The notes: generated by a model from the sequence alone, not told the origin. Shown: positions 8,626-18,095, counted from the stretch's first letter. The stretch: 64,000 nucleotides of DNA from Halomonas sp. QHL1 (GCF_001882345.1 NZ_MINL01000001.1:1449705-1513704), one strand, 5' to 3'. Made by a program: numbers and translations.

Positions 8626-9498
8626 TTAGGTACTCTTTTGCGTCTGCTGAAGCCCCAATCCCAACAAAATCAGCACCAATCCCACTAGGGTCGAAGGTAA
8701 TATGGGCTCTCCTACCACCAAGAAAAGCAGCAATAGTGATACGGGAGGTGAGAGAAAAATCAGGTTGGAGACTTTGGCCGTGCGCGACACTTTATGCACC
8801 GCCAACTGCCACAGAATGAAAGCGACCCCCATCTCAAATAGCCCCACATACACGCCAGCTCCAAAAGCGGGCCAGCCGTGCCACTGGAAACCAGGACCGA
8901 GCAGTAACAATAGGGTCAATACAGGTAGACCAACGCTAAAATTTTGCCATTGGCCAACGAGGGGCTGTCGACTATCCCGCGCATTGAGCAGCCAATAAAG
9001 CGCCCATAGCAGCGTCGAAGCGAGCGCCAGTACGACCCCTAGCGGGTCGGCGAAAGCGACATTAAAAACCGCGCCTCTCGTAGCTATCACCCAAACGCCT
9101 GCGTAGGCGACCAGCCCAGCCACGATATCCATACGCGTCAAGCGCTGCCCAAGTAAAGGCACAGCTAAAAACGCCATTGCTAAGGCCCAGGTGTAATTCA
9201 GAGCCATCGCTTCCTGCCCAGGGAGGCGGTCATAGGCGGCGAAAAGCACCAAATAGTAGGCCACGGGGTTCATCATTCCTGCCCACGCAGCTGTTTTCCA
9301 ACCGGTGCGTAACGCTGTGGTGATATTTCCCTGCTTGATGACCAACGCCCCCATCAACGCCCAGGAAACAAATGCTGCAATCCACATGAGCTCCAAAGGG
9401 CTCATCCATGCGAGCGCCACTTTGAAGGCCGTTGCCACCGTCGACCATAATGCAACGGCCCCTAACCCAAACAGGATCGCTTGCCGATCCTGATTCAT
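8626..9498 (-). CDS. EamA/DMT-family transporter
   Basis: A 290-residue inner-membrane protein with about ten hydrophobic segments arranged as two five-helix EamA repeats (ALWSTVATAFKVAL at the first helix; LLWALYWLLNAR opening the second half). DMT exporters of this type usually move amino acids or other small metabolites; the substrate cannot be told from sequence. Its start overlaps the stop of the SelW-like gene by 4 nt (ATGA), so the two are translationally coupled. Confidence 0.88.
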   Translation of the reverse strand: MNQDRQAILFGLGAVALWSTVATAFKVALAWMSPLELMWIAAFVSWALMGALVIKQGNITTALRTGWKTAAWAGMMNPVAYYLVLFAAYDRLPGQEAMALNYTWALAMAFLAVPLLGQRLTRMDIVAGLVAYAGVWVIATRGAVFNVAFADPLGVVLALASTLLWALYWLLNARDSRQPLVGQWQNFSVGLPVLTLLLLLGPGFQWHGWPAFGAGVYVGLFEMGVAFILWQLAVHKVSRTAKVSNLIFLSPPVSLLLLFLVVGEPILPSTLVGLVLILLGLGLQQTQKST

Positions 9499-9764
9499 CG
9501 GTCGATATGCCCTAAATCTCGCCCCGGCTCTAACTGGTCGCGTACACGCTGCTTGAGAAGCTTGATATCAGGAAAACCACCATCGCGCTTGCGCTCCCAC
9601 AACAGCACATCATCACACCAGATCTCGAACGTGCCGCCATGAGAAGGTGCTAAAGATACCTCACTTAAACCTTCGCCAAAGGTTGAGAGCAATTCCTGTG
9701 CGTACCAACCACTTCGCAGCAGCCATTGGCATTGTGTGCAATAACGGATTTGAATACGCGACAT
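9495..9764 (-). CDS. SelT/SelW/SelH (Rdx) family thioredoxin-like protein
   Basis: An 89-residue protein opening with a beta strand and the redox motif Y-C-T-Q-C (residues 8-12), the CXXC version of the CXXU motif of selenoprotein W. It continues with the family's LAPSHGGTFEIW strand and ends with a DIKLLKQRVRDQL helix. Bacterial members with Cys are small oxidoreductase-like proteins of uncertain substrate. I chose the ATG at 9764 because GGAGG lies 6 nt before it; a TTG six codons upstream lacks a ribosome site. It is first in a two-gene unit with the EamA transporter. Confidence 0.87.
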   Translation of the reverse strand: MSRIQIRYCTQCQWLLRSGWYAQELLSTFGEGLSEVSLAPSHGGTFEIWCDDVLLWERKRDGGFPDIKLLKQRVRDQLEPGRDLGHIDR

Positions 9765-9826
9765 CCCTGACCTCCAAGGCAAGTTAATATGGCATCCTAA
9801 GAAGATATTCTGTCATTTTGAGATGG

Positions 9827-9868
9827 CTTGAGATAGGTCGCTTGAAATAGGTCACTTGAGATAGGTCG
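9827..9868 (+). repeat. Three tandem 14-bp repeats (CTTGAGATAGGTCG) before the MFS gene
   Basis: Units at 9827-9840, 9841-9854 and 9855-9868 match CTTGAGATAGGTCG with at most two changes, and a degenerate fourth copy precedes them. The array ends 8 nt before the AAGGAG ribosome site of the MFS gene, so it lies in the 5' untranslated or promoter region. It could be a regulator site array or simple slippage. Confidence 0.85.
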
Positions 9869-9885
9869 ATTAAGAAGGAGTCCCG

Positions 9886-11199
9886 ATGGCCGAAAACAAC
9901 GTTTCGCAAACTCGCCTGTATGAGTGGCTTACGGGCGATGACGACAGCCGCATGTGCGACGACATACCTGAAAGCGCCTGCGACGAGCAACCGCGCAATT
10001 TTTTCCTGCACGTATGGGCCTCTTTGGGCAATAAGTTAGCTGACGAGCTGTCGAGCGCGCGTTTAGTTTTACCCTGGCTGATGGGCATTATTGGCGCGCC
10101 AGTCTGGATGGTAGGCCTATTGGTACCCATCCGGGAGTCTGGCGCCCTGCTGCCACAAATTTTCGTGGCTGGTTTTATCCGTTTAAAGCCTAAGCGAAAG
10201 TGGGTGTGGGTAGCCGGCGCGCTGACCCAAGCAGCTGCTGCCTTAGCACTTGCTGTACTGGCGTTATTCGCCACCGGCACATTGGGCGGCGCGTTAGTGC
10301 TCGCAGCGCTAATTCTGCTCTCGTTGGCAAGGGGTTTATCCTCGATCGCCACAAAAGATGTGCTGGGCAAAACCATTGCCAAGCGCCGTCGCGGCACGCT
10401 AATGGGCTGGAGCGGCAGCATTGCGGGCGCTGCCACGCTAGTAGCTGGGGCTGTGTTAATGCTGTTTGAGAGCCGCCCCGGCAATTTAGTGGTGGCGATA
10501 TTATTGGCCATTGCGGCTAGCGGCTGGCTAGTTAATGCCATCGCCGCCGCCCGTATTCAGGAAGCCCCGGGCGCGATTGAAGGCGGCGAAAACGGCTGGG
10601 ACAGTATTAAACTGGGCCTGTCGCTGCTAAAAGAGGACCGCACTTTTTTACACTTCAACGTTGCTCGGGCACTGCTACTATCAAGTGCGCTTGCTCTTCC
10701 CTACATCGCCCTGCTGGGGCAGAACCAAAGCGGCACCGACCTAGGGGGTCTGGGCATACTAATTGTGGTATCAGGGCTTGCCGCAATGATAGCAAGCCCG
10801 ATCTGGGGGAAGCGCGCGGATCAGTCGAGCCGTGGAGTGATGCGCGACGCGGCGATAGGTACCGCTATTTGCTGTGTCCTGGGCGCCAGCTTAGCTTGGT
10901 TACCCGGCGGGTGGACACAGAGTATATGGCCCTATGCGGCGGTTTACTCACTACTTGTCATTGTTCACCACGGCGTACGCTTAGGGCGTAAAACCTATCT
11001 CGTCGATATGGCCAGCCAAGATAATCGTGCGCTTTACGTTGCCCTCTCCAATACCTTAACCGGCGTATTAATGCTGATCGTAGGCGGTGTTATTGGCGCC
11101 TTTGCACAGTGGTTTGGTAGCGGCGTATTGCTACTCATTCTAGCGGCTACCGCCGGTGGCGCTATACTAAGCGCGCATCATTTACCCGAGGTCGAGTGA
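9886..11199 (+). CDS. MFS transporter
   Basis: A 437-residue membrane protein with about 12 hydrophobic segments after a roughly 40-residue acidic soluble start. The segment AKRRRGTLMGWSGSIAG fits the loop region of major facilitator proteins, and the second half contains GLAAMIASPIWGKRADQSSRG, a DUF/MFS-type A-like motif. Substrate not recognisable. AAGGAG lies 5 nt before the ATG. It stands alone between the divergent SelW/EamA unit and the LOV gene. Confidence 0.85.
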   Translation: MAENNVSQTRLYEWLTGDDDSRMCDDIPESACDEQPRNFFLHVWASLGNKLADELSSARLVLPWLMGIIGAPVWMVGLLVPIRESGALLPQIFVAGFIRLKPKRKWVWVAGALTQAAAALALAVLALFATGTLGGALVLAALILLSLARGLSSIATKDVLGKTIAKRRRGTLMGWSGSIAGAATLVAGAVLMLFESRPGNLVVAILLAIAASGWLVNAIAAARIQEAPGAIEGGENGWDSIKLGLSLLKEDRTFLHFNVARALLLSSALALPYIALLGQNQSGTDLGGLGILIVVSGLAAMIASPIWGKRADQSSRGVMRDAAIGTAICCVLGASLAWLPGGWTQSIWPYAAVYSLLVIVHHGVRLGRKTYLVDMASQDNRALYVALSNTLTGVLMLIVGGVIGAFAQWFGSGVLLLILAATAGGAILSAHHLPEVE

Positions 11200-11324
11200 C
11201 ACCCCATTGGCAATCACTATGAAAATCAAGGTTGCTTTTGATAGGCCTGCCAACGTTATGAGAGCGTTCAAGATTGCAATGCATGGCAACGCTCGCCATG
11301 ATAGAGCCAGATAGCAGTGATGCC

Positions 11325-11352
11325 TTGGCGCATTTGCTATGCTGCCTATAAT
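11325..11352 (+). promoter_or_regulatory. Sigma70 promoter of the LOV gene
   Basis: TTGGCG (11325-11330), a 16-bp spacer, then a perfect TATAAT (11347-11352). It lies about 86 bp before the LOV start codon and gives a leader of about 80 nt. It is among the clearest promoters in the window. Confidence 0.7.
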
Positions 11353-11438
11353 AAGTGATTGGACATTCCGCCGGTTCACAGGTGAAGAAACGGCTGTGGA
11401 CCATGGAAAGGACTTGGAGCTGCAACAGGAACCCCTTG

Positions 11439-11873
11439 ATGAAACGATCCCCTTTGATCAGCCCGGAGCTGCTTGAACGTATTGTTGACGCGTCGGAAGA
11501 CGGCATAGTCGTTGCCGAGCAGGAGGGGGATGAAAATATCCTCATCTACGTCAACAAAGGCTTTGAGCGCTTGACGGGTTACAGTGCGGATGAAATTTTG
11601 TATCGCGACTGCCGCTTCTTACAAAACGAAGACCGCGACCAGGATGCGTTAGCCGTTATTCGAGATGCGCTCAAAGATGGCCGTCCTTCCCGAGAAGTGC
11701 TGCGCAATTACCGCAAAGACGGCACCATGTTTTGGAATGAGCTGTCTATCACGCCGGTCTACGACGAAGCAGATAAGCTGATGTATTACATTGGCGTGCA
11801 AAAAGATGTGACGGAGCGTGTAGAGGCGCAGCTTGCACTGGCGGAGTTACAAAAGCAGCGAGAAAACAGCTAA
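11439..11873 (+). CDS. Short LOV-domain blue-light photoreceptor
   Basis: A 144-residue protein that is almost wholly one PAS/LOV domain. The flavin-adduct motif reads Y-R-D-C-R-F-L-Q, with the photoactive Cys at residue 58. RDQ and ELSITPVYDEADKLMYYIGVQKDVT complete the fold. The Asp before Cys, in place of the common Asn, also occurs in the short LOV proteins of Pseudomonas putida, which this protein resembles over its full length. Short helices flank the core and no output domain is fused, so signalling is probably through dimer change to a partner. I chose the ATG at 11439, preceded by AGGA; the frame is open for 28 more codons upstream, but those do not resemble the family. Confidence 0.93.
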   Translation: MKRSPLISPELLERIVDASEDGIVVAEQEGDENILIYVNKGFERLTGYSADEILYRDCRFLQNEDRDQDALAVIRDALKDGRPSREVLRNYRKDGTMFWNELSITPVYDEADKLMYYIGVQKDVTERVEAQLALAELQKQRENS

Positions 11874-12061
11874 TCATTAACTTTCTCACTAAAAAAAACT
11901 ATAAAGCTTGAACTTCATCCCATCTGGCGTTATATAGCGGCAAGGCGCTTGAATTGCGCTAGGCGCTTCACTTTGCATTTGGCATGTGTTTGATGAACTG
12001 CACATGTACTCGCGTGAAGCCGTTGTTACGCCGGCACGCCGGCTGGGTTGGAGGACATCAC

Positions 12062-12289
12062 ATGAGCCGTGATCCCCTAAGTCGTGAAACCCTAAGTCAT
12101 GAAACCTTAGGCAACGAAACACTCGACTCGGACGAGTTCGAAAGCTTAGACGCCGTCAATGACGACCACTACGGCAAGAGCAAACCGAGCAAGGCTGACA
12201 GTTTACGTGCTCGACGCCAAGTCGAAGCATGGCTGGAAGAGCGCCGTCTTCAGCGCGCCATTGAAGATGACTGGGACGAAGAAGAGTAA
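12062..12289 (+). CDS. Small acidic/basic protein, PA3496-type putative envelope integrity family
   Basis: A 75-residue protein preceded by GGAGG 7 nt before the ATG. The C-terminal part, SLRARRQVEAWLEERRLQRAIEDDWDEE, resembles the short Pseudomonas PA3496-type proteins annotated as putative envelope-integrity proteins; that assignment is from memory of the family and is moderate. The N-terminus is built from five-residue tandem units (SRDPL, SRETL, SHETL, GNETL) encoded by 15-bp DNA repeats, which suggests recent slippage. No membrane segment or signal peptide. Confidence 0.7.
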   Translation: MSRDPLSRETLSHETLGNETLDSDEFESLDAVNDDHYGKSKPSKADSLRARRQVEAWLEERRLQRAIEDDWDEEE

Positions 12290-12458
12290 TCCTTGTGCGG
12301 CTTGGCCTTCTCAGCAAATGAGTAGGCCTGGCTAGCCAAACACCTCCAGTAGCCTAGCCTTTCCTGGTGCAGACCACTATCATCACTCTCTAGCCAGCAA
12401 TAAGAGCCAGTAGCCTACTGCTGTCGCTTTCTTCTTTTCAACAACTTAACGGATCTCC

Positions 12459-14120
12459 ATGGCGCAATACGTTTTCACCATGAACCGGGTTGGCAAAGTA
12501 GTGCCGCCCAAAAAGCAAATTCTCAAGGATATTTCGCTCTCGTTTTTCCCTGGCGCCAAAATCGGCGTTCTGGGCCTTAACGGTTCGGGTAAATCCACAC
12601 TGCTGCGCATTATGGCCGGTGTCGATAAAGAGTTTGAAGGTGAAGCTCGTCCGATGCCCGGCATCAATGTTGGCTACCTTCCCCAGGAGCCGCAGCTAGA
12701 CGACGAGAAAAACGTCCGCGATACCGTCGAAGAAGCGCTGGGAGCGATCAAAGACGCGCAGGAGAAGTTGGATGGCGTGTATGCGGCCTACGCAGAGCCC
12801 GACGCCGACTTTGACGCGCTGGCCAGCGAGCAGGCACGGCTTGAAAACATTATCGAAGCCGCGGATGCTCACAACCTGGAGCGTAAGCTTGACGTTGCTG
12901 CTGAAGCGCTGCGTCTGCCCCCCTGGGATGCCAAAGTGGGTAATCTCTCGGGTGGTGAACGCCGCCGCGTAGCACTCTGCCGCTTACTGCTCTCCAGCCC
13001 CGATATGTTGCTGCTTGACGAGCCTACCAACCACCTTGACGCAGAGTCGGTGGCTTGGCTTGAGCGCTTCCTGCACGACTACAACGGTACAGTCGTGGCA
13101 ATCACCCACGACCGCTACTTCCTGGATAACGTGGCGGGTTGGATTCTCGAGCTTGATCGTGGCCAAGGTATCCCGTTTGAGGGTAACTACTCCCAGTGGC
13201 TGGAGCAGAAAGATCAGCGTCTGAATCAAGAAGCCAAGCAGGAAGCCTCGCGTCAGAAAGCTATCAAGCAAGAGCTTGAGTGGGTGCGCAGTAACGCCAA
13301 AGGCCGCCAAGCAAAAAGCAAAGCGCGTCTTAACCGCTTTGAAGAGATGCAGTCAGGCGACTTCCAGAAACGTAATGAAACCAATGAAATTTACATTCCG
13401 CCTGGCCCTCGCCTAGGCGATAACGTCATTGAGTTTCGTGATGTAGCCAAGCGCTTCGATGACAAGCTGCTCTACCAGAACCTCTCCTTCACCATTCCCC
13501 AGGGTGCGATTGTAGGCATCGTCGGTGGTAACGGTGCGGGTAAATCGACGCTCTTCAAACTGATCACCGGTAAAGAGCAGCCGGACGAGGGCGAAGTTGT
13601 CGTCGGTGAAACGGTCGATATCGCCTACGTCGAACAGCTACGCGATGGCTTGGACGACAAGCAGAGCGTCTGGGAAGCCGTATCGGATGGTCAAGACATC
13701 CTCAACATTAATGGCTACGAGGTCTCCTCGCGTGCCTATGTAGGCCGCTTTAACTTTAAGGGTAACGACCAGCAGAAGCGTTTGTCGGAGCTTTCCGGTG
13801 GCGAACGCGGCCGTCTGCAGCTTGCCCAAACGCTCAAGCAAGGCGCTAACGTGCTGCTGCTCGATGAGCCCTCTAACGACCTGGATATCGAAACCCTGCG
13901 GGCACTGGAAGACGCGCTTTTGGCCTTCCCAGGCTGCGCCATGGTGATCTCACACGATCGTTGGTTCCTTGACCGTATCGCCACGCACATTATGGCCTTC
14001 GAGGGTGACTCTGAAGTGGTCTTGTTTGAGGGCAACTACGCAGAGTACGAAGCAGACCATAAGAAGCGGGTTGGCAGCGATACACCGAAGCGCATGAAGT
14101 ACAAGCGCATTGATGCCTGA
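12459..14120 (+). CDS. ettA: Energy-dependent translational throttle protein EttA (ABC-F)
   Basis: A 553-residue soluble ABC-F ATPase, close to the usual EttA length. It has two nucleotide-binding domains: Walker A GLNGSGKST and signature LSGGERRRVALCRLLL in the first, and GGNGAGKST with LSGGERGRLQLA in the second. The linker between them (about 240-320) is Lys/Arg-rich, as expected for the P-site tRNA-interaction motif. EttA binds the ribosomal E site and gates the first peptide bond according to ATP/ADP. The gene stands alone and ends 35 bp before a strong terminator. Confidence 0.97.
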   Translation: MAQYVFTMNRVGKVVPPKKQILKDISLSFFPGAKIGVLGLNGSGKSTLLRIMAGVDKEFEGEARPMPGINVGYLPQEPQLDDEKNVRDTVEEALGAIKDAQEKLDGVYAAYAEPDADFDALASEQARLENIIEAADAHNLERKLDVAAEALRLPPWDAKVGNLSGGERRRVALCRLLLSSPDMLLLDEPTNHLDAESVAWLERFLHDYNGTVVAITHDRYFLDNVAGWILELDRGQGIPFEGNYSQWLEQKDQRLNQEAKQEASRQKAIKQELEWVRSNAKGRQAKSKARLNRFEEMQSGDFQKRNETNEIYIPPGPRLGDNVIEFRDVAKRFDDKLLYQNLSFTIPQGAIVGIVGGNGAGKSTLFKLITGKEQPDEGEVVVGETVDIAYVEQLRDGLDDKQSVWEAVSDGQDILNINGYEVSSRAYVGRFNFKGNDQQKRLSELSGGERGRLQLAQTLKQGANVLLLDEPSNDLDIETLRALEDALLAFPGCAMVISHDRWFLDRIATHIMAFEGDSEVVLFEGNYAEYEADHKKRVGSDTPKRMKYKRIDA

Positions 14121-14155
14121 TATTAGCATCAAGTTAACTATTACTGTTAGCAGCC

Positions 14156-14183
14156 AAAAGGCCCCGCAATGCGGGGCCTTTTA
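14156..14183 (+). terminator. Rho-independent terminator of ettA
   Basis: A perfect 12-bp stem (AAAAGGCCCCGC with GCGGGGCCTTTT), a 3-nt loop and a T run, 35 bp after the ettA stop. The A/T flanks are symmetric. Confidence 0.92.
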
Positions 14184-14321
14184 GTTTGTGATTGCACTGA
14201 CGCCAGCGCAAAGCCCCCAACGTCTGCGACCAGTAAAAACAACATAAGAAACAGCACCAACAAAATTTGCGGCTTCTCTTAAAGCACCTCTCTATGCCCT
14301 ATTATTCAGCGTGGTTATCTA

Positions 14322-14963
14322 TCAAATATGATAGACGCTTTTAGCCATCACTTTAGAGGCCAGACGCATCCCCCACTTCACCGGCGCCGGAAAGCGAACG
14401 CCCCCTGCTTCCAAGGCAAGCTGAGCGTGGTGGGCTTCATCAATGGCCATTCGGCGCAGTATGGCGCGTGAGCGATTGTCGCCGCTAGGTAGCGACTGTT
14501 GGTGTGATTCAAGATGCTTGCCTACCTGCTCTTCGGTCGCAGCTACCAAACCCAAACTAATGCGGTCACTGACCGCCCCCGTGGCCGCACCAATGCCAAA
14601 CGAGGCGACATAGAACAGAGGATTTAAGTAGCTCGTTCGGCTCTGTAACTGCGCCAGACGCTCATCACACCAGGCGAGATGATCAATCTCTTCCTGCGCA
14701 GACTGCTCCATTTGGTGACGCACATGAGGCAGTTTAGCGGTTACCCCCTGCCCCTGATACAGCGCTTGAGCACACACCTCACCGGTATGATTAATACGCA
14801 TTAAACCTGCCGAATGGCGACGTTCGTGATCGTCGAGCGCTGCCTCGGCCACGCCTTCAGCAGGACTGGTACGCTGCGACGAGGCCGCGTGGGGCATCAG
14901 CGTTCGTAAGACGGTATCGAACTGATGTATCAGGCGATCTGAACGACTCTGTTGACGATCCAT
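14322..14963 (-). CDS. coq7: 2-polyprenyl-3-methyl-6-methoxy-1,4-benzoquinone monooxygenase (Coq7)
   Basis: A 213-residue di-iron hydroxylase that adds the last hydroxyl group in ubiquinone biosynthesis. The metal-binding motifs are present in order: HTGEVCAQ, the [12 protein letters not shown], the glutamate in [12 protein letters not shown], and the second EXXH in [13 protein letters not shown]. Two weakly hydrophobic helices near residues 115-140 ([15 protein letters not shown]) fit membrane association. It is followed on the same strand by hinT (39 bp gap upstream of coq7 in genomic order), but I see no evidence of shared function. Confidence 0.96.
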   Translation of the reverse strand: MDRQQSRSDRLIHQFDTVLRTLMPHAASSQRTSPAEGVAEAALDDHERRHSAGLMRINHTGEVCAQALYQGQGVTAKLPHVRHQMEQSAQEEIDHLAWCDERLAQLQSRTSYLNPLFYVASFGIGAATGAVSDRISLGLVAATEEQVGKHLESHQQSLPSGDNRSRAILRRMAIDEAHHAQLALEAGGVRFPAPVKWGMRLASKVMAKSVYHI

Positions 14964-15002
14964 GGCAACACTCCGTTGGCTTACGTTAGCGGCCTGCTGA
15001 GC

Positions 15003-15344
15003 TTAACCGGCAGGCCAGGTGAAGGCGCGCCCACCCATTAAATGCATATGAATGTGGTAGACCGTTTGTCCGCCCATTTCGTTGCAGTTCATCACCACGC
15101 GGTAGCCATCTTCAGCAAAGCCCTGCTCACGGGCAAGCTTGGCAGCGGTAAACTGAAGCCGCCCCACGGTGGCAAGGTCGGCTTCATTGATATCATTGAG
15201 CGTCGCGATATGCTTTTTAGGAATGATCAGCTGATGAGTCGGTGCCTGGGGGCCAATATCATTGAATGCCAATACGTGGTCATCTTCGTAAACGATATCA
15301 GCGGGAATTTCACGGTTAATGATTTTGCAAAACAGACAATCCAT
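15003..15344 (-). CDS. hinT: HIT-family purine nucleoside phosphoramidase HinT
   Basis: A 113-residue protein with CLFCKI at the N-terminus and the histidine-triad motif [11 protein letters not shown] near residues 95-105. That length and pattern match bacterial HinT, which hydrolyses AMP-lysine and other adenosine phosphoramidates. AGGAGAG precedes the ATG. Confidence 0.95.
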   Translation of the reverse strand: MDCLFCKIINREIPADIVYEDDHVLAFNDIGPQAPTHQLIIPKKHIATLNDINEADLATVGRLQFTAAKLAREQGFAEDGYRVVMNCNEMGGQTVYHIHMHLMGGRAFTWPAG

Positions 15345-15388
15345 ACAGCTCTCCTTTATTTTGGCGTCACATGGTTTGCTCGCGACAC

Positions 15389-16261
15389 TCAGCGAAAGCG
15401 CCGTTGCGATAACAAATGACGCACCAAGGGGGCGAGGATTAACTCCATCGCCAACGACATCCGCGCGCCCGGCACGACCAACGTGTGCGGGCGTGTCATA
15501 AACGAATCCTTAATCATCGCCAGTAGCCAAGGGAAATCAACGGTGGAGGGATCCCGAAAACGGATGACCACGAACGACTCAGCGTCGGTGGGAATATCCT
15601 GCACCTCAAAGGGGTTAGAGGTATCGACGGTCGGCACACGCTGAAAATTGATGTGAGTACGCGAAAACTGCGGCTGGATGTAGCGCACGTAATCATCCAT
15701 CCGACCCAGGATAGTGTCGATGACTGCTTCTTGTGAGTAGCCACGCAGCTTGGTGTCACGGTCGATCTTTTGAATCCACTCAAGATTCATGGTCGGCGCC
15801 ACGCCTACCAACAGATCCACATGGCGGGCAATATCATACTCTTCAGTAACCAGCCCGCCGTGTAAGCCTTCATAAAACAGCAGGTCGGTGCCACAGGGCA
15901 GCGACTGCCACTCGGTAAAAGTACCTACCCGACAGCCCGCTTCAATTTTCTGCTTATCTTCAGCGTGGATATAGTGCCGAAAAGTACCCGAACCGTGCTC
16001 ACCATACTCGCTGAACAACCCTTCCAAGCGGTCCAGCAAGTTCGCCTCAACGGCAAAATGAGAAAGCTCATCTTTGCGCTCTGGCTCTTCCCTGAAGATA
16101 CGGTGCAGATCATCTCGGGTATAGCGGTGAAAGGCATCCCCATCGACCACCGCCGCATGCACATCTTCGCGCAGAAACATACGCTCAAAGCTGCGCCGTA
16201 CGGTGGTGGTACCCGCCCCTGAAGAGCCAGTCACCGCGATAATCGGATACTCCCGTGACAT
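15389..16261 (-). CDS. prkB: PrkB-type phosphoribulokinase/uridine kinase family protein
   Basis: A 290-residue P-loop kinase. The P-loop is [11 protein letters not shown] near residues 9-19, and [10 protein letters not shown] and FYEGLHGGL are phosphoribulokinase-family motifs. [27 protein letters not shown] sequence in the second half closely resembles the E. coli PrkB family. No RuBisCO gene is in view, so a Calvin-cycle role is not implied; the physiological substrate of PrkB-type proteins is not settled. I chose the ATG at 16261, preceded by GAGG and sharing one base with the thioesterase stop (TGATG); a GTG three codons upstream is possible. Confidence 0.92.
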   Translation of the reverse strand: MSREYPIIAVTGSSGAGTTTVRRSFERMFLREDVHAAVVDGDAFHRYTRDDLHRIFREEPERKDELSHFAVEANLLDRLEGLFSEYGEHGSGTFRHYIHAEDKQKIEAGCRVGTFTEWQSLPCGTDLLFYEGLHGGLVTEEYDIARHVDLLVGVAPTMNLEWIQKIDRDTKLRGYSQEAVIDTILGRMDDYVRYIQPQFSRTHINFQRVPTVDTSNPFEVQDIPTDAESFVVIRFRDPSTVDFPWLLAMIKDSFMTRPHTLVVPGARMSLAMELILAPLVRHLLSQRRFR

Positions 16262-16701
16262 CAGCCACACCTCGCATGGGAAAGCGCTTGTTTAACCTGC
16301 TCTGGCACCTCGACAGGACGCCCTGTGGCAAGATCAATCAGTAGCTGGTTGATCCGCGCTGTGGCGACTACCTGCTGAGACTCCGCCTGGTAAATACGCT
16401 GATAAATCGTCAACGCTTTGCCTTGCGGCTCTGGTACGGCGGTGGCAATCATTAACGCATCGGGCCAGCGTGCTTCACTTTGATACTGTACGGCGATATC
16501 AGCGACGACTGAAGGGTGCCCGTGCATATCCCACTCGGGCAGATCCAGTGCAGAGAAAGCTTGAATACGCGCCTCGTGGAGCAGCGACACCAGCGCATCA
16601 TGCCCCAAGTGGCGGCCGTAGTTCATATCGGTTACCCGCACCGTCAAAGGGTGACGATGAATGACCTCTTCAGCGGGAAAGTCCAGCTTGACACGCTCCA
16701 T
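16261..16701 (-). CDS. 4HBT-type acyl-CoA thioesterase
   Basis: A 146-residue hotdog-fold protein with the opening VRVTDMNYGRHLGHDALVSLLHEAR, where the DxNxH-like segment aligns with the catalytic region of 4-hydroxybenzoyl-CoA/YbgC-type thioesterases. The substrate is unknown. Its stop overlaps the prkB-type start by 1 nt, indicating co-translation. Confidence 0.87.
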   Translation of the reverse strand: MERVKLDFPAEEVIHRHPLTVRVTDMNYGRHLGHDALVSLLHEARIQAFSALDLPEWDMHGHPSVVADIAVQYQSEARWPDALMIATAVPEPQGKALTIYQRIYQAESQQVVATARINQLLIDLATGRPVEVPEQVKQALSHARCG

Positions 16702-16741
16702 GCCTGTTTCCTCGTCAGTATTTGCGTAGCGTAAGGCTTAC

Positions 16742-18028
16742 TTACTCCTCTCGGGCAATCGCTCTGAAGGCGATATCGCGGCGACACTCGACGCCATCCC
16801 AGTGAATAGCATTAACACCCTGATACGCTTGCTGCTGCGCCGCTGAGACGCTATCGCCTAATGCCGTTACACACAGCACACGACCACCTGCCGTGGTGAT
16901 CTCGCCCTGGGCATTTTGCGTGGTGCCTGCGTGAAACACCTTGCAGCCCGTTCCTTCAGCCACAGCTAAGCCGGTAATCACATCACCCTTGCGGTAGCTA
17001 CCAGGGTAGCCACCGGCCGCCAGCACCACGCCCACCGCGGCGCGAGAGTCCCATTCGCAGCGTTTGCCGGCCAGGTTGCCCTCTGCACCCGCTAAGCAGA
17101 GCTCAGCGAAATCAGAGGTTAAGCGCAGCATAATCGGCTGGGTTTCAGGATCACCAAAACGGCAGTTGTACTCGATAACCTTGGGGTTGCCCGCCGCATC
17201 GATCATCAGGCCTGCATACAAGAACCCAGTGTAGGCATTGCCCTCTGCGGCCATGCCCCGCACGGTGGGCAGAATGACCTGCTCCATGATACGTGCGTCA
17301 ACTTCGGGGGTAACCACCGGCGCTGGCGAATAGGCACCCATACCGCCAGTATTGGGGCCGGTATCACCATCATAGGCGCGTTTGTGGTCCTGGCTTGTGG
17401 CCATGGGGACGACGTGCTCACCGTCCACCATGACAATGAAGCTGGCTTCTTCGCCTTCCAGAAACTCTTCGATGACCACGCGCGCGCCTGCACCGCCGAA
17501 GGCATTAGCTTCAAGCATGTCACGAATAGCGGCCTCAGCTTCGGCTTCGCTAAGTGCCACAATCACGCCTTTACCCGCGGCTAGGCCATCCGCTTTAATT
17601 ACAATCGGCGCGCCCATTTTGCTTAAATAGGTAAGTGCAGGGTCTACTTCCGTAAAGGTTTGGTAGTCAGCTGAAGGAATATCATGGCGAGCCAGGAAGT
17701 CCTTGGTAAAAGATTTTGAGCCTTCCAACTGGGCGGCCGCTTGAGTAGGGCCAAAGATAGTTAAACCAGCCGCTTGGAAACGGTCAACAACGCCCTCTAC
17801 CAAGGGGGCCTCTGGACCCACCACGGTTAGGCCAATCTGCTCATCACGGGCAAAATCGACCAGACTGTCGAGATCCGTTGCAGCAATCGCTACGTTGGTC
17901 AGCTTTGCTTCTGTCGCGGTGCCCGCATTGCCGGGCGCGACAAACACCTGCCCAACCTGGTTAGATTGCGCCAATTTCCAAGCCAGGGCGTGCTCGCGAC
18001 CACCGCCACCTATCATCAAAACCTTCAT
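16742..18028 (-). CDS. purD: Phosphoribosylamine-glycine ligase (GAR synthetase)
   Basis: A 428-residue ATP-grasp enzyme of purine biosynthesis. It has the N-domain GGGGREHALAWKL near residue 6, the ATP-grasp core IVIKADGLAAGKGVIVA, and EYNCRFGDPETQ for metal/ATP binding. I chose the ATG at 18028, preceded by AGAAGG; two in-frame Met codons just upstream are less likely. purH is not adjacent here. A short gap separates it from phaR on the same strand. Confidence 0.97.
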   Translation of the reverse strand: MKVLMIGGGGREHALAWKLAQSNQVGQVFVAPGNAGTATEAKLTNVAIAATDLDSLVDFARDEQIGLTVVGPEAPLVEGVVDRFQAAGLTIFGPTQAAAQLEGSKSFTKDFLARHDIPSADYQTFTEVDPALTYLSKMGAPIVIKADGLAAGKGVIVALSEAEAEAAIRDMLEANAFGGAGARVVIEEFLEGEEASFIVMVDGEHVVPMATSQDHKRAYDGDTGPNTGGMGAYSPAPVVTPEVDARIMEQVILPTVRGMAAEGNAYTGFLYAGLMIDAAGNPKVIEYNCRFGDPETQPIMLRLTSDFAELCLAGAEGNLAGKRCEWDSRAAVGVVLAAGGYPGSYRKGDVITGLAVAEGTGCKVFHAGTTQNAQGEITTAGGRVLCVTALGDSVSAAQQQAYQGVNAIHWDGVECRRDIAFRAIAREE

Positions 18029-18095
18029 GTGCATCCTTCTCAAACGGGAGAGCGTATATCGGCGGCATTATGCCACAGCGCAGTACCAAGTGGGA

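Noticed and set aside
15389..16261. Calvin-cycle phosphoribulokinase.
   Set aside because: The protein is of the PrkB branch found in non-autotrophs, and no RuBisCO or other Calvin genes are in the window.
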